Source: Kocuria massiliensis (GTDB taxonomy: Bacteria > Actinomycetota > Actinomycetes > Actinomycetales > Micrococcaceae). Taken from it: a DNA stretch of 64,000 nt. Below, one piece after another: positions 48,020-55,712 of the stretch. The notes under the pieces are model-generated. The model made no database searches, was not told where the DNA came from, and was given only the letters and a program-made list of their open reading frames with translations. Both the position numbers and the translations under genes were made by a program. Position 1 is the first letter of the stretch. Each line of letters opens with the position of its first letter. The stretch is from the NCBI RefSeq assembly GCF_900169715.1, contig NZ_LT835161.1, forward strand, positions 636,716 through 700,715. Reading direction: 5' to 3'.

Positions 48020-48622
48020 GGCAAAGATCTGAATGGGCTGTCGTGCGCGGACGACTTCGTCGGTTCATTGATAATTGGCGGGAGGTCGATACCGCTGGCG
48101 TCATCGCAGGCATGACCTAGGACGACTGGGGCGTCGGTCTCTCCAGAGTGCAGTTGCGGGCATTGGGCCGCTGAACGTCGCCTGAGCCCCGCGACTGTCC
48201 ATGGCGGTCCCATCTGATCGTGCTGTCGGCTCTGGCTGATATCGGGAAAAGAGGCTCAGTGACAGCAGAGGTTATTCGGCTACGGAACGTGGTGGAGTTC
48301 CGCTTTAATGTCTAAACCCAGGGTCAGTAGGCTTATCCGTGCTTCAAACGGACGTAGCGACACGCTGTCTGGTAGCTCTTTTGTAGCACCGCGTATGGGT
48401 GTTCCGATGCTCAATACTCACAGTAGCGTGCAGTTGTAGCGAACGTCTTGGGCAGCATTCGGACGAAAGAGTGAGACATTCACCCAGAAGAAGTAGCTGT
48501 TGGAGCTGAACGTCGAGCGGTGGCCAACTTAGGCCAAGGGCAATGATGCTTCGATGAGGATAGCGATTCGTGCATGATGGAATGACGAGTTCCTACCTCA
48601 CAGAGAAACGAGAGAGCGGAAA
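48020..48622 (+). other. Intercassette stretch around site Rc
   Basis: About 260 bases between the ATPase stop and site Rc and 307 bases between Rc and the next gene. No convincing coding frame on either strand; the first part may be cassette 3 tail or remains of a lost gene, the second the promoter region of cassette 4. Confidence 0.5.
48283..48315 (+). repeat. Site Rc: ychF-end-like repeat after the ATPase cassette
   Basis: Reads [14 protein letters not shown], the same last eight residues as YchF itself but with different codons (TTC CGC TTT AAT GTC). 16 of 20 core bases match. Contains a perfect inverted repeat CGGAAC-8 bases-GTTCCG at 48283-48302. Confidence 0.9.
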
Positions 48623-49804
48623 ATGACGGGTGAGTTGGTCCCCAAGCTTTTGCCGATTCTTGGAAAGTCGTTGGACCAGAAGTTCAACGTTTTTGATGTC
48701 ATGCACCACGGAACCCATGAGCGGCAGATCTCTAATGTATTCGGATGGTTGCTCGATAGCGGCGGATCTCATGATCTGCACGACCGTTTCATCCGGATCT
48801 TCATCGATGAAGTGAACGCCGCCTGCACGGGTTCTTCCCCATTCGACTATGGGAGCTACCGAGTGCGGCAGGAGGTGAACACTGGATCGGTAGGGGACCC
48901 GGCCGACATCGCCGATCTGGTTCTCGAGAAGCAGGACGCCTCGCTCGTCGTGGAGAACTACTTCATCTCGGATGGGCATGGTCACGCGTATGAGCGTTAC
49001 CTGGACTTTAGTCGTCGTGAGGGGAGACAGGGGGCGGTGGTCCTGCTGTGTCGCGACGAAGACCGATCCCGGCAAACCAGTGGTTGGGATAAGGCGCTGG
49101 TCCTGACGTATAGCAGGCTGATCGACAGGCTGTACGATGCGGTTCGTGACGATCCGAATTACCAGCAGGAGAATTCGGACTCGTACTCCTTCATCCAGCA
49201 GATGCATCGAAAATTTGTGAGGTCAGGAGGCCTTATGGAAAAACGAGATGTGCTCCGATTCATAACAGCCATGTGCGACACAGGCGAAGCCAAGCGGTAT
49301 CAGACACGGAGGCAGGACGAAGCGGCGGAGGAGTTCGCGAGTGACTTGGCCGTGCAGGCGAGAGAACAGTTCGTCGAGGGACGTGAAGTGCTCCATGGGG
49401 TCAAGAACCGTCTTCGAGCCTTCGCCGAGGGTCCCCTAAAACGTCAGGTCTGTGAGACTCTTGGCGGTGAACCCACATGCAAAGTAGGTGCGAACCTGCA
49501 GGGCATCTACCAGTGGACGATCACAGTCGATGTTTCGGAAGGCGTGGCCGGGTCTGGCGGGTCTCATGTGCAACTCAAGTTTGGGCCCACGGCTTGGTAT
49601 GCCAACGAAAGGGATCCATGCTGGAAGAGCACTGTCGATTTAGAGATAGTGAACTACTCGTATGTCTTCGTCACCCTCGTTGATGTCTTGATGATCCGCC
49701 AGACGACAGTGACTCTGGAGGAAGTGCTCGATGGTCTCGATCCCGACGACTGCAGACTTCACGACGAGATCATCAGACTCCTGGAGATGAACTCAAAGGT
49801 CTGA
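48623..49804 (+). CDS. PD-(D/E)XK-family protein with altered catalytic motif (cassette 4)
   Basis: 393 residues. The N-terminal HERQISNVFGWLLDSGG and the DIADLVLE (Asp95/Asp98) ... VVENYF (Glu111) blocks followed by YERYLDF follow the PDDEXK_4-like nuclease layout, in which the third motif is normally ExK (ENK). Here the lysine position is Tyr113. The second half (LQGIYQWTITVDVSEG and later) is an unknown domain. ATG with GAGAGCGG upstream. Either a modified nuclease or a catalytically dead sensor; a defence role is suggested by context. Confidence 0.62.
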   Translation: MTGELVPKLLPILGKSLDQKFNVFDVMHHGTHERQISNVFGWLLDSGGSHDLHDRFIRIFIDEVNAACTGSSPFDYGSYRVRQEVNTGSVGDPADIADLVLEKQDASLVVENYFISDGHGHAYERYLDFSRREGRQGAVVLLCRDEDRSRQTSGWDKALVLTYSRLIDRLYDAVRDDPNYQQENSDSYSFIQQMHRKFVRSGGLMEKRDVLRFITAMCDTGEAKRYQTRRQDEAAEEFASDLAVQAREQFVEGREVLHGVKNRLRAFAEGPLKRQVCETLGGEPTCKVGANLQGIYQWTITVDVSEGVAGSGGSHVQLKFGPTAWYANERDPCWKSTVDLEIVNYSYVFVTLVDVLMIRQTTVTLEEVLDGLDPDDCRLHDEIIRLLEMNSKV

Positions 49805-49881
49805 ACCTGTTGGTGAGTATCCGGCGCATATCGATGCGACCGCTACGAAAACCGCGTTGCACGCATGAAATTACTTGGTGA

Positions 49882-49914
49882 CGGAACCTAGCTCAGTTTA
49901 GATTCGACGATTGA
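49882..49914 (+). repeat. Site Rd: ychF-end-like repeat after the PD-(D/E)XK cassette
   Basis: Reads RNLAQFRFDD-stop. 14 of 20 core bases (49886-49905) match the ychF core. Preceded by TTACTTGG, as in site Rb. Confidence 0.8.
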
Positions 49915-50012
49915 GCCTCGGTCCCCGCGAGTGGCCCCGGTCGTTTCCCGAAAGAGCGCACGCTGCAGGCTCGTGCTGCACCTCCTCGCCCGTGGCAAGA
50001 TTGCCATGCACG

Positions 50013-50033
50013 TTGATATCGATATTGATATCA
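50013..50033 (+). promoter_or_regulatory. Near-palindromic operator of the toxin-antitoxin operon
   Basis: TTGATATC, 4 bases, TTGATATC(A): direct repeat that is also nearly palindromic, directly before the GAGGAGG ribosome site. Typical of autoregulation by a ribbon-helix-helix antitoxin. Confidence 0.6.
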
Positions 50034-50049
50034 GAGGAGGTGTTTGCCG

Positions 50050-50283
50050 ATGTCATCCATCATCGTTCGCAGTCTCGATGACGCCGTGAAACAGCAACTT
50101 GCAGCGCAGGCGAAGGAGCACGGACGCTCCATGGAAGCTGAGGTTCGCGCCATTCTGACGAAGGCTGCACACAGGCCGCACATTGGAATGGCTCTGCTGG
50201 CTGCCGCGTAGGATGTCGGTGACGTCGAAGAGCTGCCGATCCCTGTACGCGATGACGTCGCGCGGGCGGTGGACTTCGAGTGA
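50050..50283 (+). pseudogene. FitA/VapB-type antitoxin with a premature amber stop (cassette 5)
   Basis: Starts MSSIIVRSLDDAVKQQLAAQ, a ribbon-helix-helix DNA-binding domain of FitA-like antitoxins, followed by RSMEAEVRAIL. Codon 54 (50209-50211) is TAG in GMALLAAA-stop; the same frame continues with DVGDVEELPIPVRDD through DFE to the TGA that overlaps the toxin start, clearly the original C-terminal toxin-binding tail. One C-to-T change (CAG to TAG) explains it. The 53-residue product could bind DNA but not neutralise the toxin. Confidence 0.8.
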
Positions 50284-50606
50284 TCATTCTCGACACGAAC
50301 GTCATCACGGAGATCTTTCGGCAGTTTCCAGAGCCACGTGTGGTGGACTGGCTCGCGTCCTTGGAAGGTGACGTCGCGATAACGTCCGTCACGCTCGCGG
50401 AACTGTTGGCAGGTGTGCGGCGGCTGCCAGATGGTCGGCGTAGAGATGAGTTGGCCAGGCGCATCAACGCGGCGCTCGCACCGTACCGGGGCGGCCGCGC
50501 CGTGCTCCCTTTCGATGACTTAGCAGCCGACCGCTACGCCGACGTGCCCGTGGCTCGACAGAGCGCGGGCGTGGAACATCTAAACCCGTGGGAGGTCGAC
50601 GCGTGA
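50280..50606 (+). pseudogene. VapC/FitB PIN-domain toxin with internal deletion (cassette 5)
   Basis: 108 residues versus about 135-140 for FitB-like toxins. MIILDTNVITE (Asp5) and TLAELLAG (Glu41) supply two PIN acidic residues. The frame then goes from ADRYADVPVARQSAG straight to VEHLNPWE, skipping the segment that normally holds the third acidic residue (in TADAQIAA-like) and the TRN-D motif. This looks like an in-frame deletion of about 30 codons near 50570, giving an inactive RNase. GTG start overlaps the antitoxin frame's stop. Confidence 0.78.
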
Positions 50607-50734
50607 AGCATCATTCGGGCGAGATCTACCTCCAACAAGAAACTCAATGAAGTCGATCTGGGTGAGCTTCGACCGCTCCTCGACAGCGAGTATCTCAAGG
50701 AGTTCGGAGGGTGGGATCCGCACAATACTTCGGC

Positions 50735-50757
50735 GCGTTGGCGGAGTTCTAGATTAG
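50735..50757 (+). repeat. Site Re: degenerate ychF-end-like repeat closing the array
   Basis: Shares TGGCGGAGTT and, after one extra base, TAGATT with Rb/Rd. Two single-base indels break the frame; the matching frame stops after A-E-F. Preceded by ATACTTCGG, like the left flank of Rb and Rd. Most degraded copy. Confidence 0.6.
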
Positions 50758-50880
50758 TCTCCAAAATCGTTACGAATTCGATTGCGTAGTAAATAAAGTG
50801 AGTGCACAGATTGCGACGTTCATTCCACTCAAAGTGGCATAAGGCTTAAGGAATGAAACATTTGCCCTTGGGGAAGCAAT

Positions 50881-50912
50881 GAGGGGCGGCCCATCGAAGC
50901 CGGCCACCCCTC
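50881..50912. terminator. Hairpin downstream of hchA
   Basis: 11-base stem GAGGGGCGGCC with GGCCACCCCTC (one wobble), 10-base loop, 13 bases beyond the hchA stop on the minus strand. Confidence 0.65.
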
Positions 50913-50924
50913 AATACATTTGTT

Positions 50925-51800
50925 TTATTCCCCAAAGGCTTCCAGTAGCGCCTTCACCGAGTCCTTACCCAGCTGATTCGCGGCCAAGGGGCTATCGCCC
51001 GTCAGTAGATTTCCGTCCCGAGCGGTTGCACCGCTCATTTCGGAATTGGTGATCGTGAAGCCGTCCTTCGTAAGGGCTTCACCAAGCGCCCAAGGCATCG
51101 CGCCGGGGAGGTAGCCGATCTCAATGTTCGCTCCGGCGTCGAGGGCATCGGGGAACGCCACGATCTGCCGGCCAGCAAGGGGATTGGCCTCCCGGTCGAT
51201 TCCGGCGGCCAGAAGGGCTGCCGGACCATGGCACAGGGTGATGATGAGCCGATCCTCGGTGATAAAGAAGTCCAAAGCGTCACGCAGGTCCCGGCTTTCC
51301 GGGATGCCGTTCATGGCTCCGTGACCACCTGGGATGAAGATGGCGGCGTAGTCGTCCAGGCCGTCGGCGAGGACGTCGGCGAGCTTGCGCGGGCTCTTGA
51401 ATTTCTCGCGGGTGCCTTCCCAAGTCTCGCGAATGGCCTGGTCATCACCCGGGTATGCCCACCACTCGAACTTTCCGACGCCGCCGCCGAGCGTGGCCAC
51501 GTCAATCTCATAGCCGGCTTTCGAGATGTGGTGAAGGGGGAGGAGCGTTTCAACCGGGTGATTTCCGGTCGAGAAGAACGTGCCGTTTTGCATCGGCATA
51601 TACCGTTCCTCGGTGGCAATGACCAAAACTTTCCAACGGTTTCCTGCATAGGTGGCATCCGTCGAAAGTCCGTCGAAGTCCGTTACGGGAGCTGTGTACT
51701 GGCTCAAAGAGTAGGGCGACGGAAAGAAGGCGTTATCCTCGGCGGGATCCGCAGTGGGCTGACGATCTTGAGCATCTGACGTCTGAGTCGACTCGGTCAT
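50925..51800 (-). CDS. hchA: HchA/Hsp31-type DJ-1/PfpI protein (glyoxalase III, chaperone)
   Basis: 291 residues. The stretch MPMQNGTFFSTGNHPVETLL carries the family glutamate, and LCHGPAALLAAG holds the nucleophile-elbow cysteine and following histidine; a metal-binding region with FFPSPYSLSQYT starts the fold. Hsp31 converts methylglyoxal to lactate without cofactor and acts as a holding chaperone. ATG with AGGAA upstream. First chromosomal-type gene after the cassette array, facing it. Confidence 0.92.
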   Translation of the reverse strand: MTESTQTSDAQDRQPTADPAEDNAFFPSPYSLSQYTAPVTDFDGLSTDATYAGNRWKVLVIATEERYMPMQNGTFFSTGNHPVETLLPLHHISKAGYEIDVATLGGGVGKFEWWAYPGDDQAIRETWEGTREKFKSPRKLADVLADGLDDYAAIFIPGGHGAMNGIPESRDLRDALDFFITEDRLIITLCHGPAALLAAGIDREANPLAGRQIVAFPDALDAGANIEIGYLPGAMPWALGEALTKDGFTITNSEMSGATARDGNLLTGDSPLAANQLGKDSVKALLEAFGE

Positions 51801-52089
51801 GGGATTCCTAACTGTTGTGGTGGTACATGAGGAATTGCTGACTCATGAATGGTCCTACCGTCAGAATAGGCTCCGGCTGGTCCGCGAGTCAGGGGCCTTA
51901 CGCTCTCAACGCATCCTGTTGCCCTAAGCGCGAACGGCCACGAAATTTCAGTTCATGAGAACGTGGGTCTAAATAGCAACGGGCATTAATGCGGTCCGTG
52001 GGGCGTGTCCACGAGTACGGTGGAAATATCTGTGGCCAGTAACCCCACATTTGACCCAATCTGCTCAGGAAAGGCCCACCAGAATCACC

Positions 52090-52431
52090 ATGGTACGTCA
52101 CCTTCAATACAAAACGACATTGCCCATGCATCCCCAAGAAGTCTGGAACCGGGTAGGGCCCGCGCTGGACGCTTTAGGTGGGCGGAACAGCAGGTTTGAC
52201 GGGCCGAACACGCTGAAAAACGACACCGGGGCTAGCCCATTTTCATGGGGTGAGACCATCATAATTAGCTTGTCTCCGAGTGGGCCGTCGACAACCCTCA
52301 CCATACGAAGTGAGAATTCAATGGCATTTCAACTGACCGGGATGGGGAGGCATCGCCAAAACATTTTCGAGATTCTAGACCGTGCCGGGCTTCAAAACGA
52401 CCCGAACGGACAATACACCAAAGGCTTCTAA
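52090..52431 (+). CDS. Hypothetical protein, 113 residues
   Basis: Starts MVRHLQYKTTLPMHPQEVWN and ends GQYTKGF; mixed alpha/beta character, no signal peptide, no family recognised. A good AGGAAAGG lies 15-20 bases before this ATG, further than usual, and an in-frame TTG at 52051 lies before it, so the start is uncertain. The composition is less GC-rich than the core genes. Confidence 0.5.
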   Translation: MVRHLQYKTTLPMHPQEVWNRVGPALDALGGRNSRFDGPNTLKNDTGASPFSWGETIIISLSPSGPSTTLTIRSENSMAFQLTGMGRHRQNIFEILDRAGLQNDPNGQYTKGF

Positions 52432-52443
52432 CAGAAGGTTCGA

Positions 52444-52779
52444 CTAGCTACGGGCCATGGAATCCTCTGCCGAGGATGGGTTTTGAGGCAGTCGATCCAC
52501 TTCAAATCTCTCGTGAGACTGCGCCGAGTCTTCAGCGCCGACGTCGTCCATCGCGTGAAGCCTTGCGCGCCGCATCTCAGAAAAGTTCCCCAGCACAATC
52601 CCCAGGTAAGCAATAAGAATTACTCCGGCTATAGTCACGGCCTTTTCCAGGTGCTCCGGCACGTGCAGGAGGCTGAAGGCATATGGAGACAAAACCAAAA
52701 ATAGGAATAATGCGAGGCCCGTGAATGGAGAGTTCTTTGCATATGTGCTGGCTTGATGTGGTTCGGGTTTGGTGTTCAT
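52444..52779 (-). CDS. Small membrane protein of unknown function
   Basis: 111 residues from the ATG at 52779. Two helices (FTGLALFLFLVLSPYAFSLL and AVTIAGVILIAYLGIVLGNF) followed by a charged C-terminus. The frame continues upstream to 52944 without recognisable signal. No family identified; ribosome site weak. Confidence 0.5.
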   Translation of the reverse strand: MNTKPEPHQASTYAKNSPFTGLALFLFLVLSPYAFSLLHVPEHLEKAVTIAGVILIAYLGIVLGNFSEMRRARLHAMDDVGAEDSAQSHERFEVDRLPQNPSSAEDSMARS

Positions 52780-52966
52780 CGTTGCCCCATTGAGATGTTC
52801 ATCCGGCACCATTGACGGCGCGCCGTGATTTCCTAGATTCCTATTTCCTTGTTGACCACATACTAAAACTCTGGCTGGCGCTGTCAATGAAATTGCAGAA
52901 TTGATAGAAATGTGTAGGCTGTCCGGCGCAACAGCCCACGCCAAAAGAATCAGCTACTGACGCTTA

Positions 52967-53407
52967 TTACTCGCCCCGAGGCGCCCGACGTTGTTGCTTA
53001 ATTTCCGACCGGATCTTTTTCCCGTGGAGCCGACGACGTTGCGATCCGCGTGTGGGTTTGGTCCGACGACGCGGCGTCGGCGGCATGATGGCCTCCCGGA
53101 GGACGGAGGAGAGTCTTTCGCGGGCGGCCACCCGATTACGTCGCTGAGAACGGTGCTCAGCCGCGGAGATCGTGAGCACCCCGTCGGCCAGTCGTGGTGC
53201 AAGGATTTCCAACGCTCGACGCCGTTGATCATCATTGAGTGCCGATGTCGTGGTGAGGTCGAGGCTCAGTTGCACCCGAGAATCAGTGGTGTTGACTCCT
53301 TGCCCGCCCGGGCCGGAGGCACGTGAAAACTGCTCGACCAATTCGCTGGAAGGAATGAGCAGCCCTCGGGGAGCCCCAGGGCCGGGAGGTACGTGCAGGT
53401 CAAGCAT
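52967..53407 (-). CDS. arfB: Peptidyl-tRNA hydrolase ArfB (ribosome rescue)
   Basis: 146 residues from the ATG at 53407. SGPGGQGVNTTDSRVQL contains the GGQ catalytic motif shared with release factors, and the basic C-terminal tail (RRRTKPTRGSQRRRLHGKK) enters the empty mRNA channel of stalled ribosomes. Frees nascent chains from non-stop complexes. The frame extends upstream to 53491 but homology starts at LDLHVPPG. Confidence 0.92.
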   Translation of the reverse strand: MLDLHVPPGPGAPRGLLIPSSELVEQFSRASGPGGQGVNTTDSRVQLSLDLTTTSALNDDQRRRALEILAPRLADGVLTISAAEHRSQRRNRVAARERLSSVLREAIMPPTPRRRTKPTRGSQRRRLHGKKIRSEIKQQRRAPRGE

Positions 53408-53493
53408 GCTTCGAGTATGCCCGGACTCTATCTGGATCACCCGTTTCCGTGACATATTGGTCCTGAGAACCATCACTGTGACAAGGAGCAATC

Positions 53494-53916
53494 ATGACAT
53501 CCTCACTAGCAACCTATATTTCCCTTCCCGGTCAGACCGCGGAAGCGATGACACTCTGGCACGAAATCTTCGGCGGAGAATTGACCATTCTTCGATACGG
53601 CGACGTGAAACTTGAAGGCATGCCGTTCACCCCTGATCCTCAGTCGGTCGCACATTCCACCCTCATTTTGCCGAACGGAGCCATCGCGGCGGGGGATTCA
53701 ATGGACGACGGCACCGACTATCCGATTCAGGGAACCGCGTATTCGCTGCTGTACACCACGGATACTCCTGAAGAATCAAAAGAGCTGTTCAATAAATTGG
53801 CCGAGGCCGGCGGAACCGTCAATATGCCGTTCAGTAAGGCGCCCTGGGGAGACTGGTACGGCCAGGTTTTTGACCGTTTCGGCGTCATGTGGTCCTTTTC
53901 TTCCGAAGGAAAATAA
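53494..53916 (+). CDS. VOC family protein, PhnB/YjdN-like
   Basis: 140 residues. TYISLPGQTAEAMTLWHEIFGGEL and the ending PWGDWYGQVFDRFGVMWSF are the fingerprint of the PhnB-like glyoxalase/bleomycin-resistance fold proteins. Enzymatic role unknown. AAGGAGC before the ATG. Followed after 3 bases by a second VOC gene, so the two form a pair. Confidence 0.88.
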   Translation: MTSSLATYISLPGQTAEAMTLWHEIFGGELTILRYGDVKLEGMPFTPDPQSVAHSTLILPNGAIAAGDSMDDGTDYPIQGTAYSLLYTTDTPEESKELFNKLAEAGGTVNMPFSKAPWGDWYGQVFDRFGVMWSFSSEGK

Positions 53917-53919
53917 CAG

Positions 53920-54357
53920 GTGGGTATCAGCCTAGAAAATGTCGGAATCGCCGTCGAAAATCTTGAGCAAACGATCGCGTTCTTTACCGACCTCGGCCTG
54001 AGCGTCGAAGGGAGGGACGAGATCAGCGGGGATTGGGCGGATACTGCCGTGGGATTGGACGGTAATCACGCCAAGATTGCCTTGCTGACGACGCCAGACG
54101 GAGAGGGAAAACTCGAATTATTCGAGTACATTCACCCCGATGCCAATCCCTCCGCGCCGACTAGGCCCAACGACATAGGAATGCACCGGGTCGCCTTTTC
54201 TGTGGATGACATCGACGAATCACTGAAAATCGCGGCACGTCACGGGTGCTTCCCACTTCGCGGGGTCGCGAATTATCGCGACGTTTACAAGCTCACCTAC
54301 CTGCGCGGTCCCAGCGGAATCGTCGTGATGCTGGCGCAGGACCTCACCCAAAAGTAG
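53920..54357 (+). CDS. VOC family protein (glyoxalase-like)
   Basis: 145 residues. SLENVGIAVENLEQTIAFFTDLGLSV opens a beta-alpha-beta-beta-beta module, and HRVAFSVDDIDESL and YLRGPSGIVVMLAQ complete the second. Metal-ligand positions (Glu near LELFEYI, His in MHRVAF) are present. GTG start with GAAGGA upstream, 3 bases after the previous VOC gene. Substrate unknown. Confidence 0.85.
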   Translation: MGISLENVGIAVENLEQTIAFFTDLGLSVEGRDEISGDWADTAVGLDGNHAKIALLTTPDGEGKLELFEYIHPDANPSAPTRPNDIGMHRVAFSVDDIDESLKIAARHGCFPLRGVANYRDVYKLTYLRGPSGIVVMLAQDLTQK

Positions 54358-54365
54358 CCGCAGAC

Positions 54366-55544
54366 TTACCAGCGCCCCTTCGTGATCGGAGCCTTGTAGA
54401 TCGCTGTCACGCGTTCTCCGTCGAGCCATTCCTCCAGACGGCGGGCTTGGTTTTCCAGCTCGCGACGTGCGACTCGTCCCGGGTCTGACCCCAGGATGAG
54501 CTCGACGGAGCCCGCGGCGTCCTGAACAAATGAACCGACGATCCGGCCATCCCACCACGCCGTGGTTCCGGGATTACCGGCCCAGTCGTAAACCGAGCCC
54601 GAGAAATCCGCGTCAAGGTAGAAATCCCGGTCCTTCCACCCCAGCGATGCCGGATCGAGCGCTGGTAACAATGCCGCCCAGGGATCGACGGGATCGACCG
54701 GCTCGACGTCGTCGGGCAACACCCAACCGGTCGCTCCGCGTTCGAGCTGAACCTCCACGGCCTCCACGTCGGCCAACGCCCGGCGCATCGCCGACTTGGT
54801 AGAACCGAACCACCACGTGAGGTCGCGTTCCGTGGCAGGACCATGCCCGCGGAGGTACGCCTCGACCAACTGCTTGTACGAATCTCGCTCGGAAGGGCGC
54901 TCCGGCACGGACCCCAGCCATTCGTCCATACGGGCCCAGCCAAAACGGTTAACACGCCAGTGAGACGCTCCGTGAGCACGAACAATGTCGCCCTCGGCCC
55001 CCATCCACGTCACGAGGCGGGGTGCAATGTGGCTCTCGGCCTCATATTTGGTTCCCGCGTTGACAGTCATCGTCCCCGAGATCTCGGGAACCAGGGCCCT
55101 CAACTCGGACTGTTGGTGCTCGCGTCCGCCCGACAGGAACGCAAGAACTGCCTCACGAGCAGATTCGAGCCACGCTTCGGGATGGGGGATGGCGCCCGTT
55201 GCGGCGATTTCCTTGACCAACCGTTTGTATTGCGTGGTCGCGACCCGTGCCGACGGCGCTCCCAGGGCCGCCGGGACAAACTCGCGCGGAAAAGCGAAAA
55301 GCGTCCGTCGCATAGCGAGCTGCCGTACCAGAGTTCGATCCTTGTACAAGGCCGTCTCGACGTCCTGCTTCATCAGGCCATCCACGCGTGCGTGAAGGGA
55401 CAGGTGTGGAGTCGCCGGCTCTGTCGCGTGAAGTGCAAGTACCCCATGAACGGCCTCGGTCAGCGAGGAATGTCGGTGCTCCGGCGCGATGCCGTGGCGG
55501 CGCGCGAGCCTCGCTCGGCGTTCTTCGTCGTCGATCCGTCTCAT
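54366..55544 (-). CDS. Winged-helix HTH_42 protein (AlkZ-like family)
   Basis: 392 residues. ATEPATPHLSLHARV, RRTLFAFPREFVPAAL and the RDLTWWFGSTKSAMRRAL and ILGSDPGRVARRELENQARRL segments match the winged-helix DNA-binding family that includes DNA glycosylases AlkZ/YcaQ. In AlkZ the active site is Gln-x-Gln; here the corresponding spot reads His-Ala-Thr, so base excision is not assured. Role in DNA repair or self-protection is family inference. ATG start inside a polar N-terminus. Confidence 0.78.
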   Translation of the reverse strand: MRRIDDEERRARLARRHGIAPEHRHSSLTEAVHGVLALHATEPATPHLSLHARVDGLMKQDVETALYKDRTLVRQLAMRRTLFAFPREFVPAALGAPSARVATTQYKRLVKEIAATGAIPHPEAWLESAREAVLAFLSGGREHQQSELRALVPEISGTMTVNAGTKYEAESHIAPRLVTWMGAEGDIVRAHGASHWRVNRFGWARMDEWLGSVPERPSERDSYKQLVEAYLRGHGPATERDLTWWFGSTKSAMRRALADVEAVEVQLERGATGWVLPDDVEPVDPVDPWAALLPALDPASLGWKDRDFYLDADFSGSVYDWAGNPGTTAWWDGRIVGSFVQDAAGSVELILGSDPGRVARRELENQARRLEEWLDGERVTAIYKAPITKGRW

Positions 55545-55712
55545 CGAAACTCCCGGGTCTGGCGGTCACCGGCGTGCGCCGGCTGAGTTCAGCATAGACA
55601 GAGGCCGCATTCGCGAAGTAGCTGCCCGGAGTTCGGCGTACCCTCGAGTAAATTTTCCATCGAAAAATCAGCCGACGAAATGTTATCCACAGTCTGTATT
55701 TGAGCTGGACGA

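Larger units (their letters stand above)
44125..50757 (+). mobile_element. Cassette array inserted at the ychF 3' end
   Basis: Six copies of a roughly 33-base site (the ychF end plus five downstream) divide 6.6 kb into five cassettes of about 701, 866, 2591, 1599 and 850 bases, measured between equivalent GAGTT/GAGTG positions. Each holds one gene or one toxin-antitoxin operon in the ychF orientation. Cargo is typical accessory/defence content. No integrase, transposase or inverted-repeat ends occur in the array, so movement would depend on a recombinase elsewhere. The insertion model is inference; the repeats and their spacing are read directly. Confidence 0.75.
50607..50924 (+). other. End of the cassette array and intergenic stretch
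   Basis: Contains site Re at about 50735-50757 and a terminator hairpin at 50881-50912. The DNA between is AT-richer than the core and holds no supported gene. Confidence 0.5.

Noticed and set aside
44125..50757. CRISPR-like reading of the regularly recurring 33-base repeat
   Set aside because: Intervals are 0.7-2.6 kb and contain genes, copies are degenerate, and no cas genes are present.
50607..50790. Frame continuing in phase after the VapC stop (KKLNEVDLGELRPLLDSEY region)
   Set aside because: No start, no recognisable family, and it runs through repeat Re into non-coding DNA.
55683..55691. TTATCCACA, a perfect DnaA-box sequence
   Set aside because: A single copy without neighbouring boxes, dnaA/dnaN or an AT-rich unwinding region; chance match.
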